Counted from the first letter of the stretch, positions 8,598 to 17,601 are shown. The stretch is 64,000 nucleotides of DNA from Pectobacterium carotovorum (GCF_033898505.1 NZ_JAXAFK010000008.1:33829-97828); one strand, 5' to 3'. Program-made: numbers and translations. Notes: a model not told the origin generated them from the letters alone.

Positions 8598-10124
8598 ATG
8601 ACAGATTTGGCTGCATCGTTCGTCCAGAACGAGGACATTATCGTTCCAGCGCAGATTGTGACTCGAATTCATCTTAAGGAAGGTGAGCAAGCACCTTCCT
8701 TATTCATATCTGAAAATGATCGTTACGATGTTCAAATACAAGCTTTTGTAAGAAAAATTACAGATATAGACCCTGATACGTTTATTAAGTTTCTGCCTCT
8801 AAATGAAATACATGCGCTTAATAAAGGCGACAAGCTTGCAACTGACATGCAGCTGACCCCATCGCAGAAAAAGGTCGTAGAATTGTTCAGGCTTGCTGTA
8901 AATCGCAAGGCATCCGATATTCACATCGCTATCGGGGAAGAAGGGCTGGCTTTTATTAATTTAAGAATTCACGGAAGTCTTATCCGAGTAAATTCGATCC
9001 CTCAACAAGAGGGTTTAACTCTCGCGTCGACAATAATTCTTTCTATGTGTGACGTAGCGGAATCTCAGTTCAACAGTAACCGCCCTCAGGATGGGAGAAT
9101 TGAGTCGAAATATCTTGAAGGACTAAATTTATTTGGCGCACGCTATTCACACACACCGACGGTTCACGGCATTCATGTAGTAATGCGTTTAATACCTGAT
9201 GATAGTGAAAACCCTCCAACACTCAGCGAACTGGGTTTTCTACCAGAACAAAAGAAATTGCTGGAGAAAATGTTAGTCACTCCAGAAGGTATGGTTATCC
9301 TGAGCGGTCCCACAGGATCAGGGAAAAGTTCGACCCTTCGCACAATGGCCAGCATGTATCTGAGCTTCCATGAGTACGCTCTGAATCTTGTAACATATGA
9401 AGATCCCCCGGAAGGGCGCATTAAGGGGGCCGTTCAGTGCCCGATTATTGCCAACAAAAATAACCCAGACGACGTTCTGCGTGCATGGCGTCTCTATCTC
9501 GCAAACACTCTCCGTATCGACCCCGATGCAATACTTATCGGTGAAATGAGGGACTCTTTCTCAGCACAGGCATGTGTCACAAACGCAATGACAGGCCACC
9601 TCGTTTTGTCAACGACACATGCAAATGACCCTTTCAACATTCTTGAGCGCCTGCTGACGCTTGATATCAGACCCGAGTTATTAACAGATCCACAGTTGTT
9701 CATTGGGCTTGTCAGTCAGCGACTGGTTCCTGTTCTCTGCGAGCATTGCAAGTTGAGCTGGAACGATGTTGTTAATGATCTAAGCGAAATCCAGCAACAA
9801 CTAATTTCTGAAACCTGTGATACCGGAGCCACTCGATTCAGAAATCCAGCAGGATGCAGCTGCTGTGAAGAAGGTATTGTTGGTCGTCAGGTCGTGGCCG
9901 AAGTGATACATCCCGATGCGCAGTTTATGCTCAGCTTCCGAAAACAAGGGAAACTGGCAGCGCGTGAATACTGGATAAAGCTAATGGGTGGCATAACTCG
10001 TAATGCACATGTCCTGAAACTGGTTAATCAGGGGCTGGTAGACCCAAGGTCAGCGCAGCGGATTTGCCCTCTTGATGAAGATCGACGGCTGTTGACTGAA
10101 GGCGCGCAACAAAATGAAAGCTAA
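8598..10124 (+). CDS. pilQ: Thin-pilus assembly ATPase PilQ
   Basis: A 508-aa GspE/PilB-type secretion ATPase. The Walker A motif GPTGSGKSS is at about residues 235-243; an Asp box (LVTYEDPPEG), Walker B (DPDAILIGEMRD) and His box (LSTTHANDP) follow in order. A zinc-site-like cluster (CEHC and CSCCEE) lies near 380-430. It powers pilin polymerisation at the inner membrane. It overlaps pilR by 11 bp. Confidence 0.94.
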   Translation: MTDLAASFVQNEDIIVPAQIVTRIHLKEGEQAPSLFISENDRYDVQIQAFVRKITDIDPDTFIKFLPLNEIHALNKGDKLATDMQLTPSQKKVVELFRLAVNRKASDIHIAIGEEGLAFINLRIHGSLIRVNSIPQQEGLTLASTIILSMCDVAESQFNSNRPQDGRIESKYLEGLNLFGARYSHTPTVHGIHVVMRLIPDDSENPPTLSELGFLPEQKKLLEKMLVTPEGMVILSGPTGSGKSSTLRTMASMYLSFHEYALNLVTYEDPPEGRIKGAVQCPIIANKNNPDDVLRAWRLYLANTLRIDPDAILIGEMRDSFSAQACVTNAMTGHLVLSTTHANDPFNILERLLTLDIRPELLTDPQLFIGLVSQRLVPVLCEHCKLSWNDVVNDLSEIQQQLISETCDTGATRFRNPAGCSCCEEGIVGRQVVAEVIHPDAQFMLSFRKQGKLAAREYWIKLMGGITRNAHVLKLVNQGLVDPRSAQRICPLDEDRRLLTEGAQQNES

Positions 10125-11265
10125 ACTGAACTCCTTACTGGCCGGTATATCAGACCTGTCTTCAAGCACGCTTGTTAGCAATTTCAATGCCCGGCGTAAA
10201 GCCTGCAACCGCTGGATTTACAGTAAAACCTTCTCGAGCGGCGATCGCCTTAAACTATATGAAGAACTAGCCTTCCTCCTTAGCAATAATCAGCGTCTGA
10301 ACGTGGCGCTGGAAAATATGTTATCAACCGCATTGAGCGGCGGGCTCTCAGCTGCACGCGCAGCAGTCTGGCTTGAAGATATTCTTGAAAGCCTTAATAA
10401 CGGTCTTCCTCTCGATCAGGCGTTGGTCGAATGGGTTCCGCGCGGCGAATGCGCAATTATCAGTTCAGGTCTTCAGGACGGAAATCTTTCGCAGGCGCTG
10501 GAACGAGCCACTACGATAGTTAGTGGGATAGAAGAGATGAAGTCGAGTGTCTTCAGTGTACTCGCATATCCATTCTTTCAAGTCGCTATCGTCACCGGCC
10601 TGCTGAAAATGATCCATGATTACTTTTTGCCACCGATGACCCGTATGTTTCCCCGGGAAGATTGGAGTGGTTCAATGTGGTTGCTTGGGATAAGCGCTGA
10701 TGTTGTGGCCAAACAGGGTATCTGGCTGGGGATCTTCTTCCTGTTGTTCTGCGGCTGGACGGTGTGGTCTCTGCCAAACGTAGGAGGACGTCCGCGGCGC
10801 ATTCTAGACTATATGATTCCCTGGTCACTTTACCGGGACTTTCAGGGCGTCGTGTTTTTACTTAATGTGGCAGCTCTGCTCGGGGCAAACGTTAAAACGC
10901 TCGATGCCCTAAATAAACTTGCAACACACGCGTCACCCTACATGCTGGAGAGGCTTAATGCCATACGGCGAAGAGTTAATGCCGGCGATCACCTGGGGCT
11001 GGCCTTGCGCAACTCAGGATATAATTTCCCATCACTTGAAACTATTAACAAATTAGTGCTTCTGACCGCAGGGCAAAATAGTGATAACAGTCAAATAGTG
11101 ATTGAGCGTTACGCAATGCGCATGCTCAAAAATACCATTAAATCAATGAAGCGCAGAGTTATCCGTCTATCCCTACTTTGTTTCTGTCTTATTGGTGCAT
11201 ATATGGGCATGTTGCTGGCCGTTATCCAACAGCTCAATGACCTGGCAGATCAAATCGGCAGATAA
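10114..11265 (+). CDS. pilR: Thin-pilus inner-membrane platform protein PilR
   Basis: A 383-aa GspF/PilC-family platform protein with two GspF domains. Membrane segments are visible near residues 155-170 (AYPFFQVAIVTGLLKMI), 205-225 (IWLGIFFLLFCGWTVW) and 350-372 (LSLLCFCLIGAYMGMLLAVI). It partners with PilQ to extract and polymerise pilins. Confidence 0.92.
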   Translation: MKAKLNSLLAGISDLSSSTLVSNFNARRKACNRWIYSKTFSSGDRLKLYEELAFLLSNNQRLNVALENMLSTALSGGLSAARAAVWLEDILESLNNGLPLDQALVEWVPRGECAIISSGLQDGNLSQALERATTIVSGIEEMKSSVFSVLAYPFFQVAIVTGLLKMIHDYFLPPMTRMFPREDWSGSMWLLGISADVVAKQGIWLGIFFLLFCGWTVWSLPNVGGRPRRILDYMIPWSLYRDFQGVVFLLNVAALLGANVKTLDALNKLATHASPYMLERLNAIRRRVNAGDHLGLALRNSGYNFPSLETINKLVLLTAGQNSDNSQIVIERYAMRMLKNTIKSMKRRVIRLSLLCFCLIGAYMGMLLAVIQQLNDLADQIGR

Positions 11266-11360
11266 TTTTTTCACTGAATTTCAAATACCTCGGGAACCCC
11301 GTCTGGAGTGCCCGGTTCATCGCTGGTCGCTAGACCTGTCTGTTACACAAGGAAATATCA

Positions 11361-11942
11361 ATGAGTAAACAATGCACTTTGCCTGCCACGCGGGTTCATC
11401 GTGGCGTTCTGAGTATCGAGATCGTCATTATCTTGGCCGTACTCGCAATAGCGGCCATAACCATCTTTCTTAATTCCAGCGGCCTTTTCAGTAAAAACGA
11501 AACGTCCACCGAAATGGCTAATGCCCAGCAACTGACTGTTAATACCCGTTCATTGCTCAAAACCGGCGGTGTTTATAATTTTAACGGTGCCTCAGATATG
11601 ACCGGGCTGTTAATTAAATTTGATGGCGCCCCGAAAGCTATGTCAGTAGTTGGTGATGCATCAAGCGGTACTGCGACGCTGATTAACGTCTGGGGGGGAG
11701 GGGTAACGATCGAGCCAACCGCTTCCAGCGGAGGTAAAACAGGGTTCACTTTAACTTACGGAAATGTGCCGCTGGCTGCCTGCACAGTCATGGCTTCTCA
11801 AATGTCCTCTTCGTACGGCGAAACTTCAATTAACGGCAGCACAACAGTAGGAACAGTCAGCGCTGTTACTGCAGGTAGCCAGTGTACGAAAGATAACGGT
11901 TCTACAGGCACTAATGCCCTGAAATTTACCAGCATGACCTAA
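11361..11942 (+). CDS. pilS: Major thin-pilus pilin PilS (prepilin)
   Basis: A 193-aa prepilin. A short basic leader ends at Gly15; the mature protein would start VLSIEIVIILAVLAIAAIT, with Glu at mature position 5 and a hydrophobic helix, as in type IVb pilins. Two cysteines near the C-terminus (AACTVMAS and SQCTKDN) would form the usual disulfide loop. It is separated from pilR by 95 bp and has its own AAGGA ribosome site, fitting high expression. PilU should process it. Confidence 0.92.
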   Translation: MSKQCTLPATRVHRGVLSIEIVIILAVLAIAAITIFLNSSGLFSKNETSTEMANAQQLTVNTRSLLKTGGVYNFNGASDMTGLLIKFDGAPKAMSVVGDASSGTATLINVWGGGVTIEPTASSGGKTGFTLTYGNVPLAACTVMASQMSSSYGETSINGSTTVGTVSAVTAGSQCTKDNGSTGTNALKFTSMT

Positions 11943-11990
11943 TCAACCTAACCCGGGCAGGTCAAACCTGCCCGTTCAAGGAGGCATCCG

Positions 11991-12470
11991 ATGAAAGTTA
12001 TTACTGGACTGCTAGCTCTGGTGATTGCTATCTCTTTTTCGTTATCTGCTAAGGCATTTTGTTTTAAGGAGGCAGGCGTACGATACCAGATTGACCCTCG
12101 TTTATTGATGGCCATAGCGCAGCAGGAAAGTGGAATGAACCCTACAGCTGTTAATACTAACCGGAACAAATCGGGAAAAGTGGTTAGCTACGATTATGGC
12201 TTAATGCAGGTCAACTCAAACCACATCCCCAAATTAATAGGCATGGGGATAATAAAATCAAAGGACGAGCTGCTTAAGAATCCCTGCCAGAACGTTCAGA
12301 TCGGAGCATGGATACTGGCGTCACATTTGCAGAAATGCGGTGTGAACTGGTCCTGTCTTGGCTCATACAACGCAGGTTTTTCTGAGAAAACCGAGCAGGA
12401 AAAGAAACGCTTAAATTACGCCAGAAAGATTTATCACCGTTATAACACCCAATTGGCGGGGCATCCCTGA
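11991..12470 (+). CDS. pilT: Lytic transglycosylase PilT (VirB1-like)
   Basis: A 159-aa exported muramidase with a signal peptide (about residues 1-22), then an SLT domain with the catalytic glutamate in AQQESGMNP (Glu45) and the GLMQVNSNH and GSYNAGF motifs. It cuts peptidoglycan to let the pilus through. This PilT is unrelated to the retraction ATPase of the same name. It abuts pilU directly. Confidence 0.93.
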   Translation: MKVITGLLALVIAISFSLSAKAFCFKEAGVRYQIDPRLLMAIAQQESGMNPTAVNTNRNKSGKVVSYDYGLMQVNSNHIPKLIGMGIIKSKDELLKNPCQNVQIGAWILASHLQKCGVNWSCLGSYNAGFSEKTEQEKKRLNYARKIYHRYNTQLAGHP

Positions 12471-13115
12471 ATGAGCCTGACGGCCTTATATCTGTATGCT
12501 CTGCTATTGGTTTATCCTGCCGGTAAAAAATTACTGTTTATATCCGAATTCTATATTCAACGCATGGATAACGAGAGTGAGCCAGCAAATACGCTACACC
12601 ATGAACTGCTCAAGGTCTGGCTTATTTTATGTGTCGTTCTGATATCAGTAGGTTTAGCCGGTTTCCTTGGTCCTGAACAAATACTCAGAGCTCTTCTTGT
12701 TGGTGCGTGGTGCCTCGTTCTCGCCGCGCTTGATATAGCCCGATTCTGGCTCCCCTTTCGCTTTACCGCCTCTCTGGCGTTAACTGGCGTCGTGTATTCA
12801 ATTTGGATACTTCCAGAGCGCAATCCAGCTCAACTGCTGGTCGAACTTAGCTTTATTTTTATACCACTTGAGCTTGTTCGCCTGACGGCGAATTACATCC
12901 AAAAAGATGAGGTATTTGGCAAGGGGGATGTTTGGTTAATTACAGCGCTCGTTTGCTGGTACCCAGCATTCGATGTACTTGCCGTTACGCTGATCGCGCT
13001 ATCTGCAGCCATATTTACTGGCGCCATAACCAAGCAGCGTTACCTGCCATTTGGCCCTTTTCTCTGCCTATTCGCCGTTATTCCGGCTTTCACCACACTG
13101 GACATAATCATATGA
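12471..13115 (+). CDS. pilU: Prepilin peptidase PilU
   Basis: A 214-aa polytopic membrane protein of the A24 aspartic peptidase family. The C-terminal catalytic GxGD motif is FGKGDVWL (about residues 150-155), and an aspartate in AALDIARFW lies in the expected earlier position. It lacks the N-terminal methylase domain of larger prepilin peptidases, as R64 PilU does. It cleaves PilS and PilV. Its stop overlaps the pilV start (ATGA). Confidence 0.88.
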   Translation: MSLTALYLYALLLVYPAGKKLLFISEFYIQRMDNESEPANTLHHELLKVWLILCVVLISVGLAGFLGPEQILRALLVGAWCLVLAALDIARFWLPFRFTASLALTGVVYSIWILPERNPAQLLVELSFIFIPLELVRLTANYIQKDEVFGKGDVWLITALVCWYPAFDVLAVTLIALSAAIFTGAITKQRYLPFGPFLCLFAVIPAFTTLDIII

Positions 13116-14455
13116 AGAAGAAAATTCACCGTGGAATGGTGAGCATTGAAATTTCTGTTGCACTGGCAATCATCATGATTGCAGGCATATACGGAATGAG
13201 TCGGTACAGCCAATACATGACTGAGCTTGAATGGTCTGTTGAAGCACGCCGTATGGATGCAGTTACTGCAGCCGCCAAAAGTTACATCCGTGATAACCGT
13301 GAAACCCTACAAAGTCAGGTCTCAAACAGTGGCAACGTAAAAATTACCGGCGCGCAGCTGCAGCAGGCAGGATATTTACCCCCGGGCTTTACACTATCAA
13401 ACACCAGTGCTCAAACTTTTCAAATCGCAATTGTCCGCAACCCTTCTGACAATACAAAGCTGGTTGGTTTTATCCTTACTCAGGGAGGAAAGGCAATTTC
13501 TTATAAGGGGTTAAGGTATATCGCTCAGTCTATACATGGTGCAGGGGGATACATCCAGACCGCAAATCAGGCAGAAGGAGCCTACGGTTCATGGAAAATG
13601 AATTTATCAAGTTATGGTTTAAGCGGCGAATCAGGTCGCCTAGCAGTATGGCTTTCCTCTGATGTTATCGGAGCCGATGACCAGGAAAGTGATCGGCTTT
13701 ACCGTTATGCGTTAGCCAGCCGGCCAGAATTAAATCGTATGCACACAGCGATAGATATGAACAGCAATAATTTGAATAACGTTGGTACTGTTAATGCTAA
13801 AACAGGAGCGTTCACAGAAAACATTACTGCAAAAAATGGAACTATCACTGAAACTCTAAATGCTAATAACGGGATATTTTCGGAGGGTGTAACTGCAGAC
13901 TCTGATATTCGCTCAACTGATGGTTGGTTAATTACTCAGAATTCCAAAGGTTGGATGAACTCGACACATGGCGGCGGGTGGTTTATGTCCGATGACGACT
14001 GGATGCGCAGCCTTAATAATAAGAACATATACACCGGCGGGCAGGTCCGGGCAGGATCACTGACTTCAGATGGAAGGCTTACAATTGGTGAGTATTCCTT
14101 ACACCAAAAAGTGGAAGTTGCAGGCACTGTGTGTTCACAAAATGGCCTTCAAGCACGTGATGCAACTGGCGCTGCACTTTTCTGTCAATCCGGTGCGTGG
14201 GGCAACACTAGTGAAAGCGGCGGACACTACACACTAGCAGTCGCTACAAATAACATGATCACGTCAATTGGTAGTATCAATCCTGGGATAATTGAGTATT
14301 ACGAACTGAGATCATGTCTTATTGGAAACCCTAAAATTTCGTCGCGCTGTGGATGCCCCGAAAGTTATCAACGAACGATCATGGGTGAGTTCTCTACGTC
14401 AGACAGGAATGATAATAAGCAGTTTTTCACTAGTGTAGCGTGTTTAAGACGATGA
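13112..14455 (+). CDS. pilV: Minor pilin/tip adhesin PilV with shufflon-encoded C-terminus
   Basis: A 447-aa prepilin read from ATG 13112; upstream codons in frame lie inside pilU. The leader ends at Gly8 (RG|MVSIEISVAL). The constant part runs to the first shufflon site (14182-14200, encoding CQSGAW), and the last 85 or so residues come from the segment currently joined. In R64 the variable tip binds recipient lipopolysaccharide and decides mating partners in liquid. The middle contains short repeated stretches (ENITAKNGTITETLNANNG) typical of trimeric tip fibres. Five other C-termini are silent downstream. Confidence 0.92.
   Translation: MKKKIHRGMVSIEISVALAIIMIAGIYGMSRYSQYMTELEWSVEARRMDAVTAAAKSYIRDNRETLQSQVSNSGNVKITGAQLQQAGYLPPGFTLSNTSAQTFQIAIVRNPSDNTKLVGFILTQGGKAISYKGLRYIAQSIHGAGGYIQTANQAEGAYGSWKMNLSSYGLSGESGRLAVWLSSDVIGADDQESDRLYRYALASRPELNRMHTAIDMNSNNLNNVGTVNAKTGAFTENITAKNGTITETLNANNGIFSEGVTADSDIRSTDGWLITQNSKGWMNSTHGGGWFMSDDDWMRSLNNKNIYTGGQVRAGSLTSDGRLTIGEYSLHQKVEVAGTVCSQNGLQARDATGAALFCQSGAWGNTSESGGHYTLAVATNNMITSIGSINPGIIEYYELRSCLIGNPKISSRCGCPESYQRTIMGEFSTSDRNDNKQFFTSVACLRR
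14182..14200 (+). repeat. Shufflon site 1 (at the active pilV junction)
   Basis: 19-bp sfx-like site with GCG before the final TGG; fixed end of the constant pilV part. Confidence 0.9.
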
Positions 14456-14474
14456 AATTATCCCTGTAACCTCC

Positions 14475-14493
14475 CTGTCAATCCGGTGCGTGG
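14475..14493 (+). repeat. Shufflon site 2
   Basis: Identical to site 1 and in the same orientation. Confidence 0.9.
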
Positions 14494-14718
14494 AGTGCGC
14501 CAGGAATCGGAAGAAAAACAATCTTCAGACTGAATTTCAGTAATGCACTAACCGCACAAAATCTAGGCCAACATCAGATATGTGCGCTGACTAGCGTCGG
14601 GTTCCCTGATGGGCCTGGTGCATGTCGTTTAGATGTTGACTCGGCTGATAATTGGAAGCTGTTTCTTGTTCCGTATTGGAACGTAACAACAGAATGCCAC
14701 GCAATCTGTATCAATTAA
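14481..14718 (+). CDS. Silent PilV C-terminal segment 2
   Basis: Without its own start; read in frame from site 2 it encodes CQSGAWSAPGIGRKTIFR and continues to HAICIN, stop at 14716-14718. It could be joined to pilV after inversion. It ends with a cysteine-containing tail like segment 3 (KAICF). It is not expressed in the present arrangement. Confidence 0.75.
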
Positions 14719-14723
14719 CCCCC

Positions 14724-14742
14724 CTGTCAATCCGGTATGTGG
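14724..14742 (+). repeat. Shufflon site 3
   Basis: Variant with ATG in place of GCG (reads CQSGMW). Confidence 0.9.
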
Positions 14743-15012
14743 GCGCAGGCTGGGAAAGTTGATGTGTACTATTCAAAAGACAACTACACAAATTGGTTCC
14801 GTGACCCCACCCCAAGGGCACCATATCCCTTTATACAAAATTTAGGGCAACGTAATTTCTGTGCATTGCGGCATATGGTGGCTCCGTATATGGGTAACGA
14901 AAATCCAGGTGTTGGTTGTTCAGTTGAACAAAATCTCAATGGAGATTGGTTGCTAAAGCAAAATCAGTTCGTCTCCGGCGAGAATGGCTTTTGTAAAGCT
15001 ATCTGTTTTTAA
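14737..15012 (+). CDS. Silent PilV C-terminal segment 3
   Basis: Frame from site 3 gives about 91 residues beginning MWAQAGKVDVYYSKDN and ending KAICF. The ATG belongs to the recombination site, so this is an alternative tip rather than an independent gene. It differs fully from its neighbours after the site. Confidence 0.75.
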   Translation: MWAQAGKVDVYYSKDNYTNWFRDPTPRAPYPFIQNLGQRNFCALRHMVAPYMGNENPGVGCSVEQNLNGDWLLKQNQFVSGENGFCKAICF

Positions 15013-15026
15013 GCCTTCTAACCCCC

Positions 15027-15045
15027 CTGTCAATCCGGTATGTGG
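15027..15045 (+). repeat. Shufflon site 4
   Basis: ATG variant, same orientation as sites 1-3; pairs with inverted site 5 across a segment of about 530 bp. Confidence 0.9.
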
Positions 15046-15303
15046 GCTGCAGGCGGCGGATTAACAGATGTTGTTGTTAAAAATGGCGGATACGGCGGGT
15101 ATGTGAATGAATGTCCGCCTGGTCAGATGTTAGTTGGCATGTACGGATTTATGAGAAAAAACGGTAGTAACAGCTCTACTGAAGGTTATATGTGGATAAC
15201 GCCATTTGATGCTACTCAAAGCGTCGATTGCTCACACAATGACAATTCATGCTCCAGACCAATGTATCAGCTCAATAGAATCGAAAAGATCAAGTGTGGC
15301 TAA
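15040..15303 (+). CDS. Silent PilV C-terminal segment 4
   Basis: Frame from site 4 gives about 87 residues starting MWAAGGGLTDVVV and ending KIKCG. It converges on segment 5 from the opposite strand, and their stops face each other one base apart in the palindrome GGCTAAGTTAGCC. Inversion between sites 4 and 5 exchanges these two tips. Confidence 0.78.
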   Translation: MWAAGGGLTDVVVKNGGYGGYVNECPPGQMLVGMYGFMRKNGSNSSTEGYMWITPFDATQSVDCSHNDNSCSRPMYQLNRIEKIKCG

Positions 15304-15304
15304 G

Positions 15305-15583
15305 TTAGCCGCATTTTACTGTCGTTATTTTTGAGTATTTGTTGTAAGGGGCACAGCGTTGTCCCCCCGATCCGTTTTCGCCGTTTGAACCTGAATCCCA
15401 GCAGTTTTCGCCAGTCTCGTTAATCTGGCTAGATGATATCCATTTTTGCCCGATTTCAGTATATCGACTATTGCCATTTCCCCAAGCGTAGCCCTCCGTT
15501 ACATAGTACATCACTGGTACATCGCTTGATCCAGGGCACAACGAGCCGGTCAACGTCTGCAATCCGCCGCCTGCTGCCCACAT
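15305..15583 (-). CDS. Silent PilV C-terminal segment 5 (inverted)
   Basis: Minus-strand frame from site 5: MWAAGGGLQTLTGSLCPGSS, ending TTVKCG. It shares the WAAGGGL opening and KCG ending with segment 4, so these are related tips. Site 5 would place a cysteine (CQSCMW) just before the tip. Confidence 0.78.
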   Translation of the reverse strand: MWAAGGGLQTLTGSLCPGSSDVPVMYYVTEGYAWGNGNSRYTEIGQKWISSSQINETGENCWDSGSNGENGSGGQRCAPYNKYSKITTVKCG

Positions 15584-15596
15584 ACAGGATTGACAG
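15578..15596 (-). repeat. Shufflon site 5 (inverted, one mismatch)
   Basis: Matches the other sites except a T for G in the central CCGGT. Confidence 0.88.
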
Positions 15597-15608
15597 GGAG
15601 GTCACGGG

Positions 15609-15855
15609 TTAGCCGCACTTTGTTTTTATAGGGGACGTCCAGGTTGGCTGTCTAGTGCAAGTAGTCCCCTCTTTTCCTGTGCACGATGTCGTTATGTCAT
15701 TTATTTGACTAAATAACACCCATAGATATGGTTGTGTTGGCCCCCAGGTATACCTATTCGTGTAATAAAAAACAGGAACTGTCCCACTTGGGCATGTATT
15801 TCCATCAACAGTAAGCAGCCCTCCGCCTGCGGTTCCCCACGCACCGGATTGACAG
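15609..15855 (-). CDS. Silent PilV C-terminal segment 6 (inverted)
   Basis: Minus-strand frame from site 6 begins CQSGAWGTAGGGLLTVDG and ends KTKCG, stop at 15609-15611. It is related to segments 4 and 5 by the AGGGL opening and KCG end. It has no start of its own and is missed by start-codon-based ORF calls. Confidence 0.75.
15837..15855 (-). repeat. Shufflon site 6 (inverted)
   Basis: Same sequence as sites 1 and 2 in opposite orientation, just before rci; marks the end of the shufflon. Confidence 0.9.
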
Positions 15856-15897
15856 AAATAGTAATATAATTATCATCCCAGCTTTTGGGGTAAAATC

Positions 15898-17022
15898 ATG
15901 CTGCGAAAGCGCATAAAAAACATGCAACTATCCACAGCACTGGATAAATATTATGAAACTGTATCTCGTTATAAACGAGGTGCATCTCAAGAATTTTATC
16001 GGGTCAATGTAATAAAAAGACAACCATTGGCTCAAATGACGATGGATAAAATTACTTCTGTAGATATTGCCGATTATAGAGATAAGCGACTATCCGATTT
16101 AAACCCTAAAACAGGTAAACGTATTAGCGGCAATACCGTTCGACTAGAGATGGCGTTGCTATCAAATTTATTTAGCATCGCACGCATCGAATGGGGAACC
16201 TGTCGAAGTAACCCTGTTGAGCTTGTGCGGAAACCTAAGCCATCACCTGGTCGCGAACGCAGATTATCTAAGAAGGAGGAACGGCAGCTCAGTAATCTTT
16301 TTAGAGATAAGAATATGGAGCTGTACTGCATATTTCAGTTAGCTATTGAAACTGCTATGCGTCAGGGAGAAATCCTTTCGCTAAAATGGGCTAATATTAG
16401 CTCCGACTACAGCCAAGCTTTCTTACCTGAGACAAAAAATGGCTATGCACGAACTGTACCTTTCACAAAAAGAGCAAAAGACATTCTTAAAACAATGACT
16501 CCATTTATATCAGAGCGGGAAACAGTTTTTTCTTACACATCGAGTGGTTTTAAATCAGCCTGGCGTAAATCTATAATATATTTGGAAATAAATGATTTGC
16601 ACTTTCATGACTTAAGGCATGAAGCAATTTCTCGTTTTTATGAATTAGGCACGTTAACTGACTTAGAAATTAGTGCCATCTCAGGGCACAGAACTCTTAC
16701 TATGCTTAAGAGATATGCGCATATTAAGACAACGTATTTAGTAAAAAAACTAAATACTAAAAAGAAAAAAGGTAATACCCCTGACCTTTTCATGCCCTAT
16801 CCTGCAAAAATTTCATGCTATGAAAATGGAACAATTGAACTCTACTTCCCAGATTTTGAGGAACTCAACGTCATCGGCAAAACGTACGAAGAAACGGTTT
16901 CTTATGCTTCAGCAGCGTTGCTGAGAGAGCTGGCCATCAGATTAAAACAAGGGCATTTCATACCTTTCCCTATGAATATAATGCCAGATGACCGTTCATA
17001 TACTGTTATTTCTCCAGTTTAA
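15898..17022 (+). CDS. rci: Shufflon-specific tyrosine recombinase Rci
   Basis: A 374-aa tyrosine recombinase. Catalytic residues are visible as Arg in ETAMRQGE (about 155), HDLRHE (about 237-242), GHR (about 264) and the nucleophile Tyr in KRYAH (about 273). It inverts DNA between the 19-bp sites just upstream and so selects the PilV tip. After the catalytic domain come a lysine-rich linker (KKLNTKKKKG) and about 80 residues resembling a HicB-type fold (MPYPAKISCYENGTIELYF, then PDFEEL, then GKTYEETV). In R64 Rci the C-terminal part is needed for site-specific binding. Length is near R64 Rci (384 aa). Confidence 0.93.
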   Translation: MLRKRIKNMQLSTALDKYYETVSRYKRGASQEFYRVNVIKRQPLAQMTMDKITSVDIADYRDKRLSDLNPKTGKRISGNTVRLEMALLSNLFSIARIEWGTCRSNPVELVRKPKPSPGRERRLSKKEERQLSNLFRDKNMELYCIFQLAIETAMRQGEILSLKWANISSDYSQAFLPETKNGYARTVPFTKRAKDILKTMTPFISERETVFSYTSSGFKSAWRKSIIYLEINDLHFHDLRHEAISRFYELGTLTDLEISAISGHRTLTMLKRYAHIKTTYLVKKLNTKKKKGNTPDLFMPYPAKISCYENGTIELYFPDFEELNVIGKTYEETVSYASAALLRELAIRLKQGHFIPFPMNIMPDDRSYTVISPV

Positions 17023-17139
17023 TTTAATACGAAGCTGGCGATAGCCGGCTTCATCATTAATAAGCCAAAATCCTAACCCTTTAAATTTCATCCTGCCGGT
17101 TTGTTCGGCTCTACTCATCATTTTTCTCGAGAATGACAT

Positions 17140-17601
17140 ATGAAACGACACGTACTCGCGGCGCTGTTGCCTATACTGCTTGCCGGTTGTCAAACAGCCT
17201 CTGATGTTGATTGCAAACCAGCGACCTTAAACAGTAATTTACAAGCCAACGCCAACGCCAGTCAGGCCGGCATGACAACTTTATTGAAGTCTGGCGCCAT
17301 TAATCAGAAAGCCTTCCAGTTAAGAAATAACATTACTGCAAATAGTCAAAGAATCAGTATTGAATGGGATGGCGATGCAGTTGAATTATTAAATACTCTC
17401 GCCAGACAACGTGGTTATCGATTTGTATATACCGGTACCCGCTTACCACTTCCTGTCAATGTTCATGTGAATAATATGACTTTTGAGCAGGTTCTCGACC
17501 TCGTTCGTGTCCAGACTGGCTGGCGAGCGAAATTAGTTCAGGAAGGCGTTGAGTTACGGCTTTACTTTAGCCTCCCAGATAAAGAGGGCCGTCTCGCATG
17601 A
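17140..17601 (+). CDS. traH: Transfer lipoprotein TraH (DotD-like)
   Basis: A 153-aa lipoprotein (lipobox LLAGC, Cys17) with a C-terminal secretin-N0-like domain (IEWDGDAVELLNTLARQRGY and MTFEQVLDLVRVQTGW), as in DotD. With TraI (DotC) and TraN (DotH) it should form the outer-membrane core of the type IVB channel. It starts the tra operon, 117 bp after rci, and overlaps traI by 4 bp. Confidence 0.88.
   Translation: MKRHVLAALLPILLAGCQTASDVDCKPATLNSNLQANANASQAGMTTLLKSGAINQKAFQLRNNITANSQRISIEWDGDAVELLNTLARQRGYRFVYTGTRLPLPVNVHVNNMTFEQVLDLVRVQTGWRAKLVQEGVELRLYFSLPDKEGRLA

Larger units (their letters stand above)
14182..15855. other. Shufflon: six 19-bp recombination sites and invertible segments
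   Basis: Six copies of CTGTCAATCCGGTRYGTGG lie at 14182-14200, 14475-14493, 14724-14742 and 15027-15045 on the plus strand, and at 15578-15596 and 15837-15855 on the minus strand. They match R64 sfx sites in length and in the CAATCCGGT core. Because sites 5 and 6 face the first four, recombination by Rci can invert any block between the two groups and swap the PilV C-terminus. Each site keeps the frame, encoding CQSG(A/M)W. Site 5 has one change (ATCCTGT), so that junction would read CQSCMW. Confidence 0.93.

Noticed and set aside
12932..13111. Upstream extension of pilV
   Set aside because: It lies inside pilU in another frame and would hide the prepilin leader; ATG 13112 fits the prepilin signal.
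15930..15938. TATCCACA-like DnaA box in rci
   Set aside because: Incomplete match inside a coding sequence with no origin features around it.
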